Of a DNA stretch of 64,000 bases, positions 51,851 to 64,000 are shown piece by piece. The position numbers and the translations under genes were made by a program. This DNA comes from Taenia hydatigena. Its lineage: Eukaryota > Platyhelminthes > Cestoda > Cyclophyllidea > Taeniidae. The notes under the pieces are model-generated. The model had not been told where the DNA came from and ran no database searches. It saw only the letters and a program-made list of their open reading frames with translations. Within the stretch, counting starts at the first letter, position 1. Each line of letters starts with the position of its first letter. Location of the stretch: NCBI GenBank assembly GCA_036345935.2, contig JADWOT020000006.1:12312519-12376518 (forward strand). The letters run 5' to 3'.

Positions 51851-54800
51851 AATGGTTAACCTCTTCTAGCGGAGGAGATGATGTGTCTGGATGGCTGTCA
51901 GATCGGTGTAGCCTAGCCAGTGTATCTAATCACCAACTCCCAATGTTCTTTAGTCGCATAATCGGTAACACGAGTAGGCTGAGCTCAGAGGATGTCTGTG
52001 TTGATAATAAAAGTTGCCATAGCTTCGGATAAAGCAATGCGAATTTCGTCAGCACTTTCCGTGACAAAAGGGGTGTTCTAACTTCAGTGTCATGGTGGAT
52101 GGAGGAGATGGCCCCTGCAAAAATCATGACGCCTTTTGACATGCGTAGAAAATTGGCCCAAAAATCATATCTTAAGTCAATCCCAAACATAAAAGAAGTC
52201 TCATGAACCATTTTCCCTTGTCCATTTTGACATGTGATGGCGTCCCCCCAGTTAATACCACCCCCTTTCCTTCTCTTGTTCGTAGCCTGCTAGACGGTAA
52301 AACAATTTAAACAGTTAATAAGAAGCAAAAAAGCTCCAAAACTTACAAATTATCTGACAGCACCAGTCGGCTGGAAAAATGCAAGAAAGCTCTTCTGATT
52401 TGTCTGAAGTTTGCGAGAATGAATAAGCGTCATTTTGAAGCAAGCAGGGTAAGGGAAAGAAGGACTCATTTGACCTTTGAACTCAGCGTAAATAGCCTCA
52501 GGAAAAGGATGTTGAGTTGTTTCAGTACAAGTCCTGACTCTCCTTCACTGAAAAATTTATTAACTTACCGAGAGAGTTGGTGTTTACGTCACAGAGCTTC
52601 TGGCTAATAATGTGCAGGCAAAGCCCGTGCCAAAATTGAACCGTTATCCACCTCTCTATTTTGGTTAAAGATGAGCCGCGAAAAGCTCGTTGTAAATTCT
52701 TCATTTGCTTCTCATCGTCTCATCCCACATTTTGGCTGCGGTGGAGGAACCTCCTGGTTAGTACCTGTTATATCTGACCAGCTACTGGTTACCCCTGGCC
52801 TTTACGATGGGCGAAACAGGGTCTGACATTGAGAGTAAAGCGAAAAGAAGCATTTGATGTTTGCAAGACACAATTCAAAGTCCACATCACTGTTAGAAAA
52901 AAAGTTCCGCTGGCCTTCCCGCTGGAATGAGCCGATTGGTAAAACGAAGAATCGTTTATCTGAGAAGTGTTGTGAGTATGTACAGGAAATCGGGGTCATA
53001 GAAGGCTGGACTTCGTATCCTCTTCAAGGATCGTTGGTGTCCTCTAAGCCACAAAACCTGAATGCTTTTTACCCAAAAGACACATCCAAGCAAAAAAATA
53101 TTACAACTACGACTGATATTCGTTGACTAAGTGCCCATCACAAAAAATATAAAAATGCATAGAATCAGAAACTTGTTTGCTGCATCAAATCAATCCCTTA
53201 TTTGAAAATTGTAGTGCGTTCCACCCCTCGGTCTACCTATCTTTTAAACTGCTAAGCATTTACGGAAAATTTTTCGGCGAGGTGAGCAAAAAATAAATAG
53301 CTCAAGTGCCTGACAATTTATTTGCTAAGCTTCAAACGCAATGCACGAACCATAAAGCTCCAAGTTTATCGAATCTTGTAACACAAGTTTCGCTGTTCGA
53401 AGCACTGAACGACAGAAACGCAACTCTCGTTCCTACCTTAAAGGGCAGGTAATGGCGGTAAACCCTCGAAAATCCATACACTTTGGTTAAGCTTTGCCCT
53501 AAAATACGTAAACCTTGGTTTCGGTGCTTCTTGATATCAAAAACACACGCCCTCTTGTTTATTTGTTGTGGTGAGATTTTTAAGACGAGTTCATCGCGAA
53601 CAGTTCTCTTAAATGCTATATAAAAAGGTTTTAATGGAGACAGTATTGAGTCTTCCCTAGAGTCGTAATAAGCCACATTAGTGTGAAATAAACTGTATTA
53701 CTGTCGTACAAAAGGGCTGAGTGGCAACTGACATGGCCTGATGGCCCTGCCGTCGAGCTTAAGTACAATCTAAGGGGATTAAGTGCCCGAGTAAACAAAC
53801 ACAGTTGAACCAACTGTCAAAGCATTCCAACTCTATAGTAATGATTGAATTACAACTCGAAGAATTTTGAGGACAGCGCTTTATTATTTTTAAAAAAAAG
53901 GCCCTCGTGAAAACCGGAGATTACTAGTTAATGTCCTGGGAAGGAACAGAACATAGGCATACTAGAGGATAACATTCTTACTAATTCCAGGTCCTTGCCA
54001 CAGTCATAGATTCAATATTCAGTGACGAAAACATGAGTGAGTTGCTGCCAAAGATATGGCAAGCATTAATGGTCTAATGATCTAGAATCGTGTAAAGTAA
54101 GAATAATCTTGTTGGAACTCATTCACAAGCTCAAGCTATTTATAGCTCATCTGGAAAATGGATTGAGACCAAAAAGCGAGACTTTAACGAAAACGAAGCC
54201 AGCTTGGCGGTTTTTTTGTGCACACAGAGCTTTGTAAGCAGCTCTTCTGCCTTGATGAGCAGTGGAAAAGAGATCCAATGCACAAACGATGCTGAAGGAT
54301 AAATAAACCAAATTAACGTGGAAGGTTAACCCGCCTGCTAACAACCTTACCATATAAAAACGTAAATCAGTGGAAAAATTAATGCTTACCAAGCTTAGTG
54401 AATGCTTATGAATCTGACTAACTGAAGCATCATTAAAAGCATCCTGTTTTACCTTGAGAAAATTACAATACGGAATTCTTCTATCGTGTCTTTTATAAAC
54501 AAAAAGCCAATTGCACTGCTAGTATGTACAGTGCCTATAAAACTGTTAGAGCATCAGGGCATTCAACGGTTTAGTTCAGAATTAAGAAAACACCTCCCGA
54601 AATTGGGAAACTTTGCCGCAGATGGCAGTGGATACCGAAACTAGTGAACCCGATCATCGGTCCCAGTGTGCATGCTTACTATTGGGCACATTGTTGTTCA
54701 AAAAAATAAAAAATTGAGCCACAAACAACCATCACTTCACAGACTTGTGGACAAACCTACAAAATTTACTAAGGATTTTCCTGAAATTAAACTTCCAAAA

Positions 54801-55193
54801 TACACCACATGGGTCTCAAAACGAACCGTTTGCCCCATACATAGGACTCCTAGTTACGCCATAAAACTCCAAGATCAAATTTTAAGATAATGAAGTTCAT
54901 TATATTTTTGTAAAATCTAGTCATCCAGTAATCTATAAATTAATGGAGACCCAGTAGTTTTCAAGTGGTACCACCTATTTTTATCTTTGATCGGACCTTA
55001 CAAGTCAAAGTGGGTAATTATTTCACGATCATTGTTGTAAAATTGAAACCAACAAAGAAATAGGGATCAAGTGCGAATGAAAATGTCAAACATATTGGTG
55101 TGAAGAGGTGCTTTTGAAGCATAATATGCTCACAGTCTTATGAAATCACAAAATTAATCTTCTAGCTGCTGCATTGGCGTCCCCTGAACGATG
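51851..55193. other. Intergenic DNA, possibly more retroelement debris
   Basis: No intact gene is recognised. A stretch reading VYGFSRVYRHYLP on the minus strand near 53440-53500 resembles the end of a reverse transcriptase (FLGxxxYYRRF type), but weakly. A possible short family A fragment lies near 53715-53775. The rest is AT-rich and featureless. Confidence 0.4.
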
Positions 55194-58100
55194 TCACGCC
55201 TTCGTGATCGTGCTGGTTTGGCTGTTATCTGACACGTCTTCCTCAGCCTTCCTTTCAGTCACTGAGTCTACTCGTAGAACCGCTGGCGCCTGGCTGTATT
55301 TGGTTGGCAGTGAGAAGCGAAGAGGACGTCGAGGAGAGGTAACCTCAACTCTCACAGGGCCTTCGTTCTGCTGCTTGCGCGAATCTGTGGGAGGGGAGGC
55401 GGGGTAGGATTCGCAGGAGGAATCGTTCAAGGCGATTCCGTCTGCTATCGAGTAGGGTGCCACTACGACGGGAGACGTGGTGGAGCGCGAATTGGGTCGT
55501 GCGGCCGAGGAGTTACCGCTGCCTCCAATGTCCACAATCGAGGCGAGGACGGAGGCTCGGGTGGCCTCGCGCAAATGCGAGATGTGCCGGTCCCACGCGG
55601 TCTGGAAAAAGTCCTGACTCTCTCCTTGCAAGGCAGACACACAGCAGGAGTCTTTGCGCCCGCGGAAGGCCAGCAGTGCGGACCGTTTGAGGCTATTCGT
55701 GTCAGCATCCGTGCTCGACTCGTCACGAGGCTCCAACGCAGCTAGGCCTGTAGGTGGGGTAGGGCAGAGGAGGAGAGCGGTGGTGTAAAAAGTGCACCCG
55801 ACTATCGGCTGGCCCGATACAAAGTGCAGCGTTAGCGCGAAGCAGCCAAAGCAAGAAAGATTCCACGAGCCAAACACAGCGACAGACAAACAGTACCTCC
55901 TGACCCCATTTCATCAGGTGCTTATTTGGCTAAATACTTTGTTTCAGTGACTAAAACGGGCGAATCTACCCATATCAACACATTTGGTAAAATGATATGG
56001 TAGAAAATTAAAACCGATTACGGTAAATTCACTCCCAAAAGGCCAAAGTTTCAAGCAATCTCGTAAAAAGAGGTGTCAAAACAGTCCAGGTACCTATAAG
56101 TGAAAGGACCTCGCAAATACTGTACTGGAGCCGCTACTTTACGATCCAACGATATCAATGGTGTGGATATCAAGTCACAAATACTAGCATCTTATGAAAC
56201 ATAAATTAATTTGACTTTTAAAAGAGGTCACATGGCATGGGACAGAAACCGATTTACGATCTAATTGGATAAAACAGGAAAATATAAAGTACTGATAATT
56301 ATTGTCATGGATTGTGGTCGATAAGCCGGCGAAAAAAGTTTGACTGATGTAACCCTCGCAAATCAACTTCTGTCCTTGAGTTAATGTAGGAGTTGTGCAC
56401 AAAAGATCTTCCAGCATTAACGAATTCGCGGTAAAGCATTTCCTAATAGGGAGATCCTATGCTTCATTAATTATGGATAACAACTCCTGCGTTGGTCTTT
56501 GTAGAGAGAAGTTTATTACTGAACGCTTCCTTATGCGTCCCAACAGCACCGAGACAACGGGAAATGGCCCACTTCAACCTAAATCAGACAAGTATGTAAT
56601 TGCCTTCAAAAAGGTTTTACACTAAATAACTAGGAGCGTCTCTCTACCGAACACGGACATTTTGCCTAACAATGCATCGACTCAATTCAAAAAGTTATGT
56701 AAACACGCTTTCTCAGAAGCAGAGCATGAGAGTAAATATCGATTGAGCTAATGTTATACTCCTGTGTTTCCATGCCCAGGAAAGCTGGCAATGTCAGACA
56801 GGCGGGGTCACACTTACAGTGCCCTGGGCGTCTGCGGCCAATTCATCGAAAGGACAAGGGTGATTAAAAAATAAGGCTTGGTAAATCCTGCTCACGCAGC
56901 TCACCAGTAAATGATGGAATTTATTAAAAGGCTGAGATGACCTGATCATTAGTTAAATAAATGCAACCATTTATCTTAGTTTGAGGCCTTAAATAAAGTT
57001 AAGCCGATGTTATTAAAGTAAAATACGAAATAAGAAAAAATTCGAAATCATTATGTTATGTTCGTTAAGTGTTACTATCAGTTTGCTCGCCATTAGTTTC
57101 GCAATTTCACCGCAAACTTGCATTTCAGCGTTAGCTTTGCTGCGGTAGTGAAAGATGAAATTTTCGTGAACAAATGTATTCAACTATGATGGACAAAAAT
57201 TGCGCGAAACGCGACGAACATCACACAACAACAACGAACTACAGAGCGACAAAAATAAAAAAAATAGGATGACGAGAAAGTGAACGTGTGACACGAAGCA
57301 GAAGCAAGTAGCCAGTTTTTCGCTATAATAAAATTTTGAATCAAACACACTTCAAGAACCCATTGAACCACTTTCAACGAAATGAGGGACATGAATGTAT
57401 GATTACTTATAGACATGAAAGGGTTTTTGGAAGCTCCCAAAGCTAGAGAAGCAAAAATTGGTGAAACCTTGGCGTATGCGGATGGGGAAGAGGGATCTAC
57501 GAGAGAGGCTCTGAACAGACAGACGCCGGACAAATCCGCCTTTCAATTATTACCGCATATCAAGATAAGTTATTCGTTATGTTGTGAAGAGCCTGAGCTA
57601 GACTTTCCATACCTGAATTTGTAACCGATTTTACGACTGAAAGTGGATTGTGTTGTAAGTCGCACAAGGTTATGGGCAAAATGACAGGTGGCAGATGAGG
57701 TGTAAGCACATTCACAAGTAATGACAAAAAATATGCCCGGCGCAATTCAGCTTAAAACAAAGTGAAATGAGGATAGAGCAGAGGCCATCTGCATGCCATG
57801 GTGGCGTATCATGTAAGCGAATAACAACACTGTCACTGGTTTCAGCACCCACCAGCAACTATTCGGGCGTTGCTGATGGCAAGACCACACCTTCATTGGT
57901 CGGCTCAGAGCCGAACACATCATCGATTATGTTCTGCTGAGACGGTGAAACAGCTTCCGGGTCTGTTAAAACAAACAGAAATACGTTTTATCATTTTTAA
58001 TTTCCACTTTAGACTCCGAATTGGATGGCAATTCGAAGATTCAACGAACTTGAAAGAAGCACTCTTTGAAGAAACAGAACGCTTCACTTCACCTCTTTCA

Positions 58101-61100
58101 TTTCACTGGTTAAGTTAAAAACATTGAAACAGTTTTAATCTGTAATCCAATCTGTTAAAGTGTCTTCGATCCAAAAGATCCGTCCGTCTGGCTTCAGAAT
58201 CAAGTGAGAAAAGATAGCTATTACCTTTGATAGCTGCGGTTGATAATTCCGTGCGCAAAGACAAGTAACTACTCACAAACACGAGGTTGCATAACTCGTG
58301 TATGTCGTAAACATTCATTTTATCACCTCTTCTGACTACGCTTGTAAATTCGAATTCGATGGTAAGCAACAGGCAGCGGTATTCTTAGGGCTGGCAAAAA
58401 GACAGTTTGTGTACACCCACGATCAAACCCCCTTAGGATGAAGGCATTAAATCCATAGTAAATTGATTTTACTTCGCGATCCAAGCCAAGTAAGCCCGTG
58501 AACAGGAATGAACAACCAGCCATTTGGACAAGCGGTTCCAAGTGTCCAGGTCAGGTGTAAAGCGTAGAAATTATTGATAGACCAAGTGTAAATATTCCAA
58601 GGCATACGAGAAATTCTCCAAGTACATAAGTAAGCCAGAATAGCTCCGCTAATTAGGTGGATTAGAGACCATGAAGTGACTTGAGGAGCCCTAAGTGACC
58701 GAAACAGAGTGTGTTGATACCAAACTCACCTTGAGGGTGAAGCTTAGTGACCCAGACAGTGAGTCGACGCGCAAGGAGATAGTGCTCGGCGGTGATGCGG
58801 AGGTACTCGATGTTAGTTGCTGCACGCACTGTGTAGTCAGGCAGGAAACGCGCCCGCGCTGCCAGCTGAGCCGACTGCAGCTCGGGGTCCTTGAGGGTTG
58901 ATACCTCCGGATAGATGTCATTTACATCTACAACAACGAAAACGGCATTGTCGGCAATTTCGTCCCGTCTGTGGTACTCGATTCAATCAAAGAACACGCC
59001 TTCCGGTGGATTATGCATGCAAGCTATACTCGCTTTGTCAACGGCATTTGGATTCTTATAACATCCACTGTACATAATACCATGCCTCTGAATAGTCATC
59101 TCGCGCAAATTCAAAGAAAGATCGTTTCTATTCTCATTTCACATAGGCGATTGGCGCATTCACGCGTCAAAATGCAACAGTTCAAGTAAAAGTAGAAAAT
59201 ACTTTAGGAGGAATCAAATCACCATGAAAAATACAAAAAAAACTAGGAAAAGTAAGTAAGGCCTAACCTGACCGTCACCGTGAGTATGCCCAAAAAACAG
59301 TGAAATTGACTATACCATATTGGATGTTGAATGAGTTACATTAACAAAATCCAATAACGCATTCTTAAGCTCTAGATAGTTAACAGACTAGTTCCCATTG
59401 GTGGGATAGGAAAAAGTCTGGCCTTGCGACAAAAATTTGCTTCAGGCCAACCATCTTCTTTAGCGTCAAAGAAATAGAAAAATTTATTTCACATAATTCC
59501 CTGAGTAGAGAGTTTGTTGATTCCGACACAAAACACATTATTCATGCTCAAAATTGAACTCAATTGTGACTAATGAAGACAACTTCAGTTATAGATTTCA
59601 AAAAAAACATCTCCGCCAAATGGCACGCGTTATTAGTCCTCAACCTCTAAAAGGCACGTTTTCCCATGACGTAAGAGAGTAGATTCTTCAATAGCCTCAA
59701 AGCGAAAAGAGCAAGCGCTTTGACTTTCTACGTGGGGAGTTGGTTTTTGACCCAATGAGAGCTAAAATATAATGAATAAATTAAACCTTGTGTACTTCCG
59801 ATCATAACTCCTATTAACTTTCGCCATGCCAGTGGATGTCAATACAAACAAAAGAGGCTCAAGAAAACGATAAAACAATTTGCATACAATCACTGGTCCC
59901 TTCAACTAAAAGTAGTAATCAAGGCTGCATAAGAGCCTACAATGTACTCGGTAAGCATGGAAACGCATCGGATCCCTTCCGCACATCAGTGTTAAGCCGA
60001 GCGAAGACATTATTTTAGTGAGGCTAGGTCGCACTTATGATAAAAGGAGGGATTTTACACGACCAAAAGTCAAACAGTGAATTATCAGTGCACCATAAGC
60101 CCAGTCAGCCGGAACATAATTACCACGACTGTAAAGCACAGGTACTAAAGTAAAAAACGGAAGCTTAATTTCATTACCATGTGTTAGTGAACTCTTAAAT
60201 AAAAAAGTGCATACGAGAGCACAAAAACGACTCACATTTGAACACAGTTTCGCCGAAAAGCATGAAGGGCCCAGCTTCGAAGAGAAGTTTTTCGTTGCTG
60301 GTCTCCACCAGGGCTCTACCTTGCAGAATGAGCACAGCATAATTTGCCCACTGATTTGCTTTGTAAATTATGTTGTCATTTTCATCATGAGAACTATGGA
60401 ATCAAAGATAACCATGCAACTTTTACCATAATTTTGGAAAAAGAGTTGGAAACACACACTAAAAGTACTACGTCAACAAAGGCGTGCCAAAAAACTATCT
60501 CGTAAATTAGTATGGCCCAGCAAGCATTTTCACCATAAGGAATCCAAGGCGGTAAAATCGTCGCACTAAGAATGTATTCAACGAAATTCCTCGCCAGATA
60601 ATGTAGGTTAAGTACTTACTTGGTTTTCTTTGAAACCTTACGGTAAAAGTATTTCAGAGGATCAAACAACTAATGTAAAAAGCAATCATTAAAAGTTCGT
60701 ATGAATGCTAATTTAAAAAGCGTAAATTATTACCAATGTAATAGAAAAAGTGGCGGTGTCTCAGGAGCATTCTCTCTTCAATGCTAGTGGTGACCGCAAC
60801 CATGAAATGGACCTTGACCTATGAATTGATAGTACTTAAGATCCGGAAGCCTGGATGAGTATTTAGCATTGAATCAAGAGTATTTGTAAACGCTTGAAAG
60901 CCCTACAAAGCTGTTCTATTTTAGGCGAAATGAAAGAGCAAAATCATAGCCATAACCATAGGGTGGCGCGTAAAACAAATTTACCTATTGAGCCAAGTTT
61001 CAAGAACTATTAATCATTACGCAAATTAAGTAAGTGACTTCAAAATAGCTTCCTATCAGAAAACACAATCCAACTATTTGTTTGGTGCTCGTAAAAGCCA

Positions 61101-63628
61101 CTACTAGAACAATTCTAGGAATAGGAACTCATTCGAAAATAGCAGAGAACTTAATGATTGAGGTATTGGAAACCAAAAAGGGAACTCCTTTGGACATTCT
61201 ATACTAGTGTTAGTTCTAGCAAACCCATATTTGACCCAAAGGCCGCGTAGGAGACCCAGAGGCAAACGGGATGCGCAAGGGGTGGCGGATGCACAACATC
61301 GCGCAGCTGTTTTAAGTAGAAGAATTCGGTTGAAAATTTCTAGCGCTTAGTGGACCAAAAGTAAGTCCGCAAGGTTCAGATTCACGGGCATTGAAACAGC
61401 CCATCAGTCATAGCACTAAACTGTACTGGGCAATCTATAGTCCAAATGTTTGTTGAGGAAATGGAAAATATCTTGAGTTTTATCTCCGGCATACGACAAA
61501 ATGAAAAATGCTTTCTGCTTCACCAGTTCACTTACTTGAAGACCTGATTGATGACGACGTTAGAATTAAGCATGCTTTGGAGCACAGATAGGGCGACGTA
61601 TTCATCCTTGAAAGCATCCACATCTAAAAAGGTGAAGGCACAACACCTTGAATCAGTGTGCTCATAATGTTTGAGCAGTGCCATTTTCAAAGGTTTAAGA
61701 CCCTCGGAACACGGAGGTTAAACCGCAAGGCGGAGGTCAATTATATTTCGATTAAGAGTAAGCAATAAGCGCAAAAGTAGTCAGTGATCCCCCTTTTAAT
61801 GGCTGAGAGAGGGGATCTCATGAGACTGGGTTATGCACTGCTATCGTCTGAACAAACAGCACGATTTTTAAAATAAAATCATATGCCAGAAGCAGCGGGA
61901 ATCAACACTCACGATAAAAATAAGAAGCGAAAAGTGTTCCCGTTAAAAAACTCGTCAGGTAATGTTCTCCGTTATATTAAGCTAAATTCATCATAATATG
62001 TCCATTATGTTCATGGCAAACCGAAAAAAATATTTGACTTCAACGAAAGGTCACTAAATCCAAGCAAAAAATACCCAATGACCTAGTGAAACGGTGCCGA
62101 ATTAATCATATATAGGTGTGACTTTGATCAACGCATTATCAGGACTTCGAAATGATCGTTTATGAAAATTAAGAAATATTCCAAAAAAAAAAACATTCCA
62201 CGAGGCCAGAAGGAGAACGATCGGCATTATTTAGGAAACTTGCGAAAAAAATAAAGACTTTAATAACGGGTATTGTGTGCAATCACGCCAGATATCTCGG
62301 TGGAAAGTGCGGAACGCCCAGCATGGCAATAAAAGGCCAATGAATCAAAATTGCCAAATGTCTTCATACAATACACCACTAACTCTCATTAACACGGTGC
62401 AAAAAGAAACAGAATGAAGCGAGCGACAAGGTAGCATAAATGATCCAACGGGAGTTGACCTTCAAATGGACTCCAGGCGGCAGGTCATATGCACCGATAC
62501 CGCAGCATTAAAAATGAACAAAATCCAGGATCAGGATAGCTGGTTTTGGTAAGTAGTCACTCATCACTCCACTTCTGATGTTTAGGCAAAAACGCCCATG
62601 AAGTGAATGATTGCTGAAAAATGCCAAACTTTTGATGGAGGCAAGTTAAAATAGGAAAGCCCCAAGTTTCAAGTGGATACAAGGATTAAAAGTCGTTGGT
62701 AAAACTTGGGAGGAGAAGAGACATGAGGTAACAGATCCAATATTGAGAGAACTATGCAAAACATAGAATCTTCCGGTCTAAGAGATAAAAAAGAAAATTT
62801 TTCTCTTGCTGACGATAAATCTTGTCATAAAACGGCAGGGTAAAATCGACACGCCTAGGAAAGAAATACTCAACAGAGTTTTGGCCCTAATTACGCTCAC
62901 ATTCATACCTTCCGTACACGGAGTAATGGCTTACAAAGCGCACACAGACTAAAGTGGAGCATGGACAGAAATGTTGCAAGGGATAAAAGTTAAACAACTC
63001 ACTCGAGGCGAGGTGACGCAAAGCAGCTATTTTAAGCTGAGGTGATAAATGGTGGCGCGGTTTGTTGGAGTTTGAGGTGTTGAAAACACGGAAGTCTGTT
63101 TTTCGAACAAGGCGTGGCTGCTTTCTCGTGTTATCCGCTGGGAAAAAAAATATCTGAATGAGAATCTCGAAACAAGAAAGTGACTTGACATGCATGATAA
63201 TGTTTGGGATTCATTCGTTCAATATTTAAACGGAAAAGACTAAAATAGGTCACATAGTTCTTAGAATCCGCAGTGCTAATAATTGAGCTCTTTGAGTTAG
63301 ATGTTCAACCATTACGTCAGTCTTGAGGGGAACAAAATTTGGAAGAGATTTTCAGTACTGCTACATCCATTTATTTGGAGAAGCGGCATACTGGCTACAC
63401 TGAGACAAAAAGTACCTTACAACTCGGCTGACTGCAAACTTGAAAAAAAGTAACTACATTTAGTATTGAATTTGTTAACCTTACTGAATATATCTGTTTC
63501 ATCCACAATCTCAGCTTGGATTATTTCCTCAATAACATCCTCCAGGGTCACGAGACCAACCAACTCTTGGAATGGATCACCAACACCATTGGGTATGATG
63601 CGTTCCACAAATGCCATGTGAGTTTTAC
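55194..63628 (-). CDS. CNNM: CNNM metal transporter, C-terminal part, 7 exons, cut by right window edge
   Basis: CNNM (ancient conserved domain protein, CorC-like) proteins are membrane Mg2+ transporters or regulators. The window holds the last ~469 residues. Exons: 63485-63628, 63003-63137, 61536-61623, 60236-60393, 60059-60144, 58730-58976, 55194-55747; phases agree throughout. Exon 63485 encodes the end of the second CBS domain ([37 protein letters not shown]). The cyclic-nucleotide-binding-like domain follows: [57 protein letters not shown] and [18 protein letters not shown]. The last exon is a Ser/Arg-rich tail. The acceptor at 58976/58977 (aatcgag) is poor, so that junction is the least certain. 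An optional 90-nt exon at 57407-57496 also fits the phase. The transmembrane DUF21 region lies beyond 64000. Confidence 0.9.
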
Positions 63629-64000
63629 CTGAAAAGAGCAATAAGTGGCAATGATTGTGTTGGTTTAAAAGCATAAGTACATTGACAATGCATACGTATA
63701 TTGGCATTTGTGTAGCACTAAATGCTAAATGAATGTTGAAAGAAACGGTACAATTCGCATGGAAGCCTAAAGTAATCATGGGCGTAATTATGCCTTATTT
63801 GTTGCTGAAAATGTTTACGGGTATCATTATCGTGGTTGCGTGCATTAATAAAGGCAGAAATTCGTCATAACATTGAAATAAGATGTCAAGGGGTGCGACA
63901 CAAGCGTAGCTGAAATAGGAACTTATTAGGGCAACGCACCTGAGTGCCATGAAAAGTAGAGCAACAATGAAACTAGTAAGGTGTGTGGACGGTTTAAGTA
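63629..64000 (-). other. CNNM intron, continuing past the window edge
   Basis: This lies upstream of a good acceptor (attgctcttttcag) at the start of the CBS exon. No coding sequence of the family is recognised in it. Confidence 0.6.

Noticed and set aside
55457..55914. Several overlapping open frames opposite the last CNNM exon
   Set aside because: They are by-products of the GC-rich coding strand; only the minus frame ending at 55194 joins the CNNM exons in phase.
58890..58940. Cadherin-like linker ([12 protein letters not shown]) on the minus strand, suggesting a second cadherin gene
   Set aside because: The same frame continues into [18 protein letters not shown], a CNNM motif, and joins CNNM exons in phase. 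The cadherin match is a coincidence in a variable linker.

Overview
The window looks like a piece of a flatworm (platyhelminth) nuclear genome, with a tapeworm more likely than a fluke; I cannot fix the species. All genes are eukaryotic and intron-containing apart from one small gene. Intergenic DNA is AT-rich and long. Several 5' introns are only 29-44 nt, and intron size rises towards the 3' end in at least one gene, a pattern reported for flatworms. A family of about 190-bp TG...CA repeats with 5-bp target duplications is scattered through the window. I rebuilt the gene models by hand from splice sites, codon phase and remembered family motifs; no alignment was run.

Layout. (1) 1-1301, minus: the N-terminal ~374 residues of CYFIP (Sra-1/PIR121, a WAVE complex subunit), in six exons separated by introns of 29-39 nt. 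The gene runs off the left edge. (2) 1810-3290 and 6610-6753: broken copies of the LTR-like repeat. (3) 3300-10700: mostly empty intergenic DNA with a possible 5' non-coding exon near 9690-9951. (4) 10722-32294, plus: a ten-exon protocadherin of 1319 residues, with signal peptide, seven cadherin repeats, one membrane helix and a 351-residue tail. (5) 32295-39470: about 7 kb of largely featureless DNA between two convergent genes, holding one short ORF with a signal-peptide-like start. (6) 39471-47670, minus: a complete thirteen-exon ABCC10/MRP7-like ABC transporter of 1582 residues. (7) 48103-49125: a cluster of LTR-like repeats, including a tandem pair sharing the 5-bp sequence GTTAT and one copy nested inside another. 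(8) 49645-50058, plus: TRAPPC1 (Bet5), a TRAPP tethering subunit, in one exon. (9) 50161-50462: two short phase-compatible exon-like stretches of unknown identity. (10) 50990-51850, minus: a decayed Ty3/gypsy-type integrase. (11) 55194-63628, minus: the C-terminal half of a CNNM metal transporter (second CBS motif, cNMP-binding-like domain and tail), running off the right edge.

The genes alternate in direction (CYFIP - / protocadherin + / ABCC10 - / TRAPPC1 + / CNNM -). There is no sign of an operon or of a shared pathway. They serve actin regulation, cell adhesion, efflux transport, vesicle tethering and divalent-metal transport. The least ordinary parts are the LTR array with readable insertion history, the intron-length gradient, a 90-nt in-phase candidate cassette exon in CNNM and an altered Walker A motif in the first ABCC10 nucleotide-binding domain.
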